DNA of 64,000 nt, from NCBI RefSeq assembly GCF_000003815.2, contig NC_049994.1, positions 9,098,469 through 9,162,468 on the forward strand, read 5' to 3'. Below, one piece after another: positions 56,158 to 64,000 of this stretch. Origin of the DNA: Branchiostoma floridae (taxonomy: Eukaryota > Chordata > Leptocardii > Amphioxiformes > Branchiostomatidae). The number at the start of each line of letters is the position of its first letter. Positions within the stretch are counted from its first letter, which is position 1. The notes beneath the pieces were generated by a model that was not told the DNA's origin, did no database searches, and saw only the letters and a list, made by a program, of their open reading frames with translations. The translations under genes and the position numbers were made by a program.

Positions 56158-57240
56158 AAGGTGCTGTTTATATATTCCTCTTTATGAAAATACAAAAAAT
56201 ACATAGAGCAAGTATTGCAATCTGTCAGTGTGGATAAGTCCTATCTATAGTATCTTTTGTTACATGTACATATTATTGCTTCTAATAGACAAAAAGCACA
56301 ATGAAGACATGAGTTGTCTAACAAAAAAGATGACTGTACATTACTTTTGTATTTGTTGTAAAACTGCAAATTTAGGACTAGTTGACTCTTCAAGAATCTT
56401 GTACTGTAGTTGCCATGTGTGCTCGAGCCAAGACAACCTTGTTCTTGGTCGACTCGACTTTTCTCGCCAAGGTTGTTCCAAACATTCTAAATTGAGCCAA
56501 GCTGTAAAATGCTTTCGTAGAATTCTCTGGGACAAGGAAGACCGAATATTGCTTCCTCAAGCACCACTAAGTATTACGTTTTCCATAGGGCTGAAGTCCG
56601 TTATAAACTAATTAAGGCATGCCGTGTGCTTTGCTGTAGGGTCTCAATTGTGCAAAATGATTTCCTTGTTCCGTTGATGAATGTAAGCTAATTTATTGAT
56701 ATCCAACATAATCTTATAAGACCATATGTGTTGTACTTGCAAAGTAAGGTGTTGAAGTGCACATTTTAAGAGAAACGTGGAAAAAAAAAGATGAGAAGAT
56801 ACCTTTTCTACCAAGATTATACTAGTGTTTTGCTTGAAAGAAAAAAAAAGTGCAGCCCTTGTGAGTTTATTATTATAACACATCGCAGGATGGAAGGATT
56901 GTTGTGTGGACCAATAGCAACAAGGCTGCTTGAATGTATGATGGTTAGGTCCTGTTTGTAGCAGCACTGTTCTAGGTGCACAAGTAAACTGACTCAGGAG
57001 TAAAGTACTGTTAGCGTTAGCGGAAACCTAAGCTGTCACACGAGTAGCACAAGACGTAGACTGAAGATCTTAAGAAGAAAAGATGAAAGCAAATGCAAAG
57101 ACTTAAAGAAAGCATATTGTAAATTTTATTTCATACCTTTACATCTTTGTTTATTGATAAAAGCATGACAAGGTATAAGAGCTGACATTTTGTACTTGTT
57201 TTTTTGATCACAAGAGATGCCTTTTTTTAGATAGTGGGAC

Positions 57241-57246
57241 AATAAA
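57241..57246 (+). terminator. Cyclin T polyadenylation signal
   Basis: This is an AATAAA in GACAATAAACC, 1.08 kb after the stop codon. Confidence 0.6.
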
Positions 57247-57355
57247 CCTTTAAATGTTGCATTGACATTTGAGAATGTTTATTTGGTAGTCACTCATCAA
57301 TACTGGGGACTTGAGTTTGTAGCTTTTCATACTGCCCTGCCACATGATTTCAGAC

Positions 57356-57381
57356 TATATATATATATATATATATATATA
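57356..57381. repeat. (TA)n microsatellite
   Basis: Thirteen uninterrupted TA units about 110 bp after the cyclin T polyadenylation signal. Confidence 0.9.
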
Positions 57382-57975
57382 GGAGTTGTGTGAAGGACAA
57401 AAATTCCCAACCATTTGGCCCTGTTTAACAATAGACTGATCCAATTGCCCCGCCACCTCTGTCAAAATCTAGAAATGTAAAATAAAAACATATGACAAAC
57501 ATGCAGTTGCTCTCCCATTGGTTTAACTGCTAGTTTCGTTGCTTGAATTGTGATGGACTGTCAGGATCAGTTCATATCAAACCGGACCAGAAAAAAAGTT
57601 TGCTCTTGCCTAGAATGTGCTTACCAACTTCTAATGGAAAAATTGAAATTAGCTAATAGCTATACACATGCACCAATATTTCTATACCACTTGATTCAGA
57701 CACTGTTCTCTGAAATCTGTGATTGATTTGGAGTGGTTGGTGTGAACAACCACAATAGGTGAGCCATAAAATCACAAAGTAGTCTTGTCTAACATTACGT
57801 ACAGTCGCTACTATCTCAACTTGCTATGGTCTTTAAAACAAAATTTAACATTTGATATTACTTTGGAAGCTCGATTTAAGAATTACGTACCTCTAGCGTC
57901 ATGGCTTAACTAATACAGAGAAATCTTTTATGTAACATCTAAAATCTCCAGCTTACTGCATTAAAAAAAGTCTGT

Positions 57976-57981
57976 TTTAAT
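57976..57981 (-). terminator. Candidate UPP polyadenylation signal
   Basis: This is ATTAAA on the minus strand, about 65-70 bases after the UPP stop codon. The spacing is short but possible. No AATAAA was seen nearer. Confidence 0.35.
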
Positions 57982-58045
57982 CCTAACAGCATAAGTAGCC
58001 CTTGAAAAGAAGCAGAATTCTTCTATTTGTTTCATTTCAAACTAC

Positions 58046-62285
<4,240 letters not shown>

Positions 62286-63007
62286 ATAGTTTCGGTAATA
62301 TGAGAACAAAAACACAACAGCAGCAAATACGGACACACACACACGGTGTATACGTGAATAACACTGAACTTAAACGTTACGATGTCAACGTTACAGTCTT
62401 GTTTGTTTCTCTGTGCTTTTATGTGTGTTTTTGTCTCAGTGGAGGGCAATGGAACACCATAAAACAGTGTTTTAAATCACTATTTGACTGTGCCAGATGT
62501 CAGTGCAATGGGTACTGTAAATAAACTCGATCAGCTGATGGAAGGTCACATGATTTACGAAGATTCTATTTTGATATTGGGGATTTAGTTAATGATGATA
62601 CATAAATGTCGAAAAATATACAATGCTGATATTAACGATAATATCTTTTATTTAATTCGGACATGATAAATCTATGTTACTCCAAAAATAGATACGGAAT
62701 CAATTTTATTAGCAATTTGAATGTATTTTATATAAATTACACAACATTTCAATACCTGCTACAATATTGGAATATTCTTGGGGAAAGACCAATAAATTAT
62801 GAAAAGGGCTTTAGGGAACACTTTTTGTTCCTCATACCTTCATAAAAGTATAAATACCTTACAAAATAGAATCATGAACAAAAGTAGTAAATACAACACC
62901 ATATTAAGATGCATTTCTTGATCATAAGTAATCAAAACGTTCGACTTTCTCGATGGAATATTTGGCTGAGATCAATGGTTCACCCCTAAAGGGCACTTAA
63001 ATCCAAG
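62286..63007. promoter_or_regulatory. Head-to-head intergenic region UPP / ATP6V1F
   Basis: 722 bp separates the two start codons and probably acts as a bidirectional promoter. An (AC)n-like run (ACACACACAC) sits near 62335. A YY1-type AAGATGGCG overlaps the ATP6V1F start codon, the same motif type as at the WDR37 start. No TATA box is evident. Confidence 0.4.
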
Positions 63008-63937
63008 ATGGCGCGGATGATGAAAGCCGGAAAGCTGATCTCTGTGATCGGCGATGAAGTGAGTGGTTTCTGTAAATACCTTCACCTCCTTATGGTCGGT
63101 GTTTGAATCTTAAAGACTCGAAGAAGGTTTTGTAGTAATTTTTGGCGGGATTATTGTTCAGGGGACATCAAATTTCCGTGTTGAACATGATGTTAACGTT
63201 ACCAAATTTTTGGTGGTTTTCTATACACGCCTTTTTTTTCTCCCAAACCTTTTATCCACAAGTTATTGCCATGGTAAGAATTTAAGGTGTATTTAGCATT
63301 AGAATTGTATAGTCTTCATCATCGTATTGACAGAAATAGATCTCAGCAAATCTTGTTTTGTTTTTTCCCTTCAGCTTCCCATGCATAAATTTTGCCTGTC
63401 ACATGATAAATGACATCATCACTTTTTATTGTGCCTTGGCCAATAATTTAAGAGTACACGATGTCAAACTTGTACGTCGTATATGAATTCGGTGGAGGAA
63501 AGATTGATAACATTCGTAACATTTTAATGTGTATGTGTCATAAGATCATCCCTCCCAACATCTGCTTGGAGATTAAATCAACCCCCAACCCCCATAACTT
63601 ATCTCTTGACCACTACCCTACCAAGGTTATCATAGGTTTGGGGGTAGCCGGAATCCATCCTCTGATCCCATCCAAGCAGAATATGCGTGTTGCGACTTTT
63701 TTTTACAAACTCAGTGCAGATCCTTGCCAACCACAGGTTAGGTCACGACAGACTCTCAACCACAAAGAAGGTCGGAAATCCATAATCAGATTTGTTTGAC
63801 ATGGGCTTTTATAACATTTAGATGAAATGTGTATTGTTTTCTCCCCATAACATAGGACACCTGTACTGGGTTTCTGCTGGGAGGTATCGGGGAGATGAAC
63901 AAGGAAAGAAAGCCCAACTTCCTGGTTGTGGAAAAAG
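63008..63937 (+). CDS. ATP6V1F: V-type proton ATPase subunit F, 5' part
   Basis: Central-stalk subunit of the V1 sector of the vacuolar H+-ATPase. Only two coding exons lie in the window: 63008-63058 and 63856-63937; the gene continues beyond the right edge. They read [17 protein letters not shown] and [20 protein letters not shown] then NFLVVEK, close to human AGRGKLIAVIGDEDTVTGFL and [19 protein letters not shown]. Both splice junctions are canonical and in phase. The ATG overlaps a YY1-type motif, which fits a TATA-less housekeeping promoter. Confidence 0.92.
63550..63685. repeat. Inverted-repeat MITE in ATP6V1F intron 1
   Basis: TCTGCTTGGAGATTAAATCA and AACCCCCA on the left pair with TGGGGGTAGCCGGAAT and CCATCCAAGCAGA on the right. 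The CTGCTTGGA ends resemble those of the foldback family at 36822. A lone similar end occurs near 26492. No clear target duplication. Confidence 0.5.
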
Positions 63938-64000
63938 GTAGGCTAAAACTAAAAGTCAAGTCTAAATGTATAAAGTCAGAACATTTTATATTACAACTAC

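Larger units (their letters stand above)
56158..57974. other. Cyclin T 3' UTR and spacer to UPP
   Basis: AT-rich 3' UTR without supported exons, ending near AATAAA at 57241. A TA microsatellite follows (57356-57381), then unmarked spacer to the probable UPP 3' end near 57.97 kb. I see no gene in the spacer. Confidence 0.5.

Overview
The window looks like nuclear DNA of a lancelet (amphioxus, Branchiostoma). It is AT-rich and intron-dense, and its genes are single-copy chordate-type genes whose predicted proteins resemble human orthologues but are clearly more divergent than any vertebrate protein. It carries many short inverted-repeat transposons of the kind that fill lancelet genomes. The species call is an inference from gene content, not from a database match. 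No bacterial features are present.

Layout, left to right. Positions 1-9.8 kb hold no protein exon I can support: mostly transposon debris, including one transposon nested in another and a Penelope-like fragment. INO80D (+, 9.86-16.07 kb) follows with a long 3' UTR to about 18.6 kb. A small unrecognised four-exon gene (-, 18.67-20.04 kb) converges on it. A 5S-rRNA-derived repeat lies between that gene and WDR37 (+, 22.18-30.54 kb coding; probable 5' UTR exon near 21.2 kb). Next come METAP1D (-, 32.32-38.42 kb), a spacer with a 206-bp tandem array (39.74-40.98 kb), KANSL2 (-, 42.00-47.33 kb), cyclin T (+, 48.59-56.16 kb, with a 100-N gap), uridine phosphorylase UPP (-, 58.05-62.29 kb), and the first two coding exons of ATP6V1F (+, from 63.01 kb, cut by the window end). 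I rebuilt every gene exon by exon; phases match at all junctions except one single-base problem in cyclin T exon 2.

How the genes relate. INO80D (chromatin remodelling) and KANSL2 (NSL histone acetyltransferase complex) share the same paired zinc-finger architecture and lie within about 38 kb of each other. They also share two introns at equivalent sites and phases. The second of these has U12-type (minor spliceosome) signals in both genes. Cyclin T, the CDK9 partner in P-TEFb, starts head-to-head with KANSL2 and has a third U12-type intron. WDR37, METAP1D (mitochondrial N-terminal methionine removal), UPP (pyrimidine salvage) and ATP6V1F (V-ATPase) are functionally unrelated housekeeping genes. 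From memory, several human counterparts map to 2q, 12q13 and 7, the Hox-bearing chromosomes, so this may be part of the ancestral Hox-linked region.

The least expected signal is at splice acceptors. Three introns (WDR37 intron 2, INO80D introns 5 and 8) contain tandem duplications anchored on the 3' splice-site region. They leave rows of decoy acceptors, and in one case juxtaposed acceptor-donor motifs, in front of the real exon.
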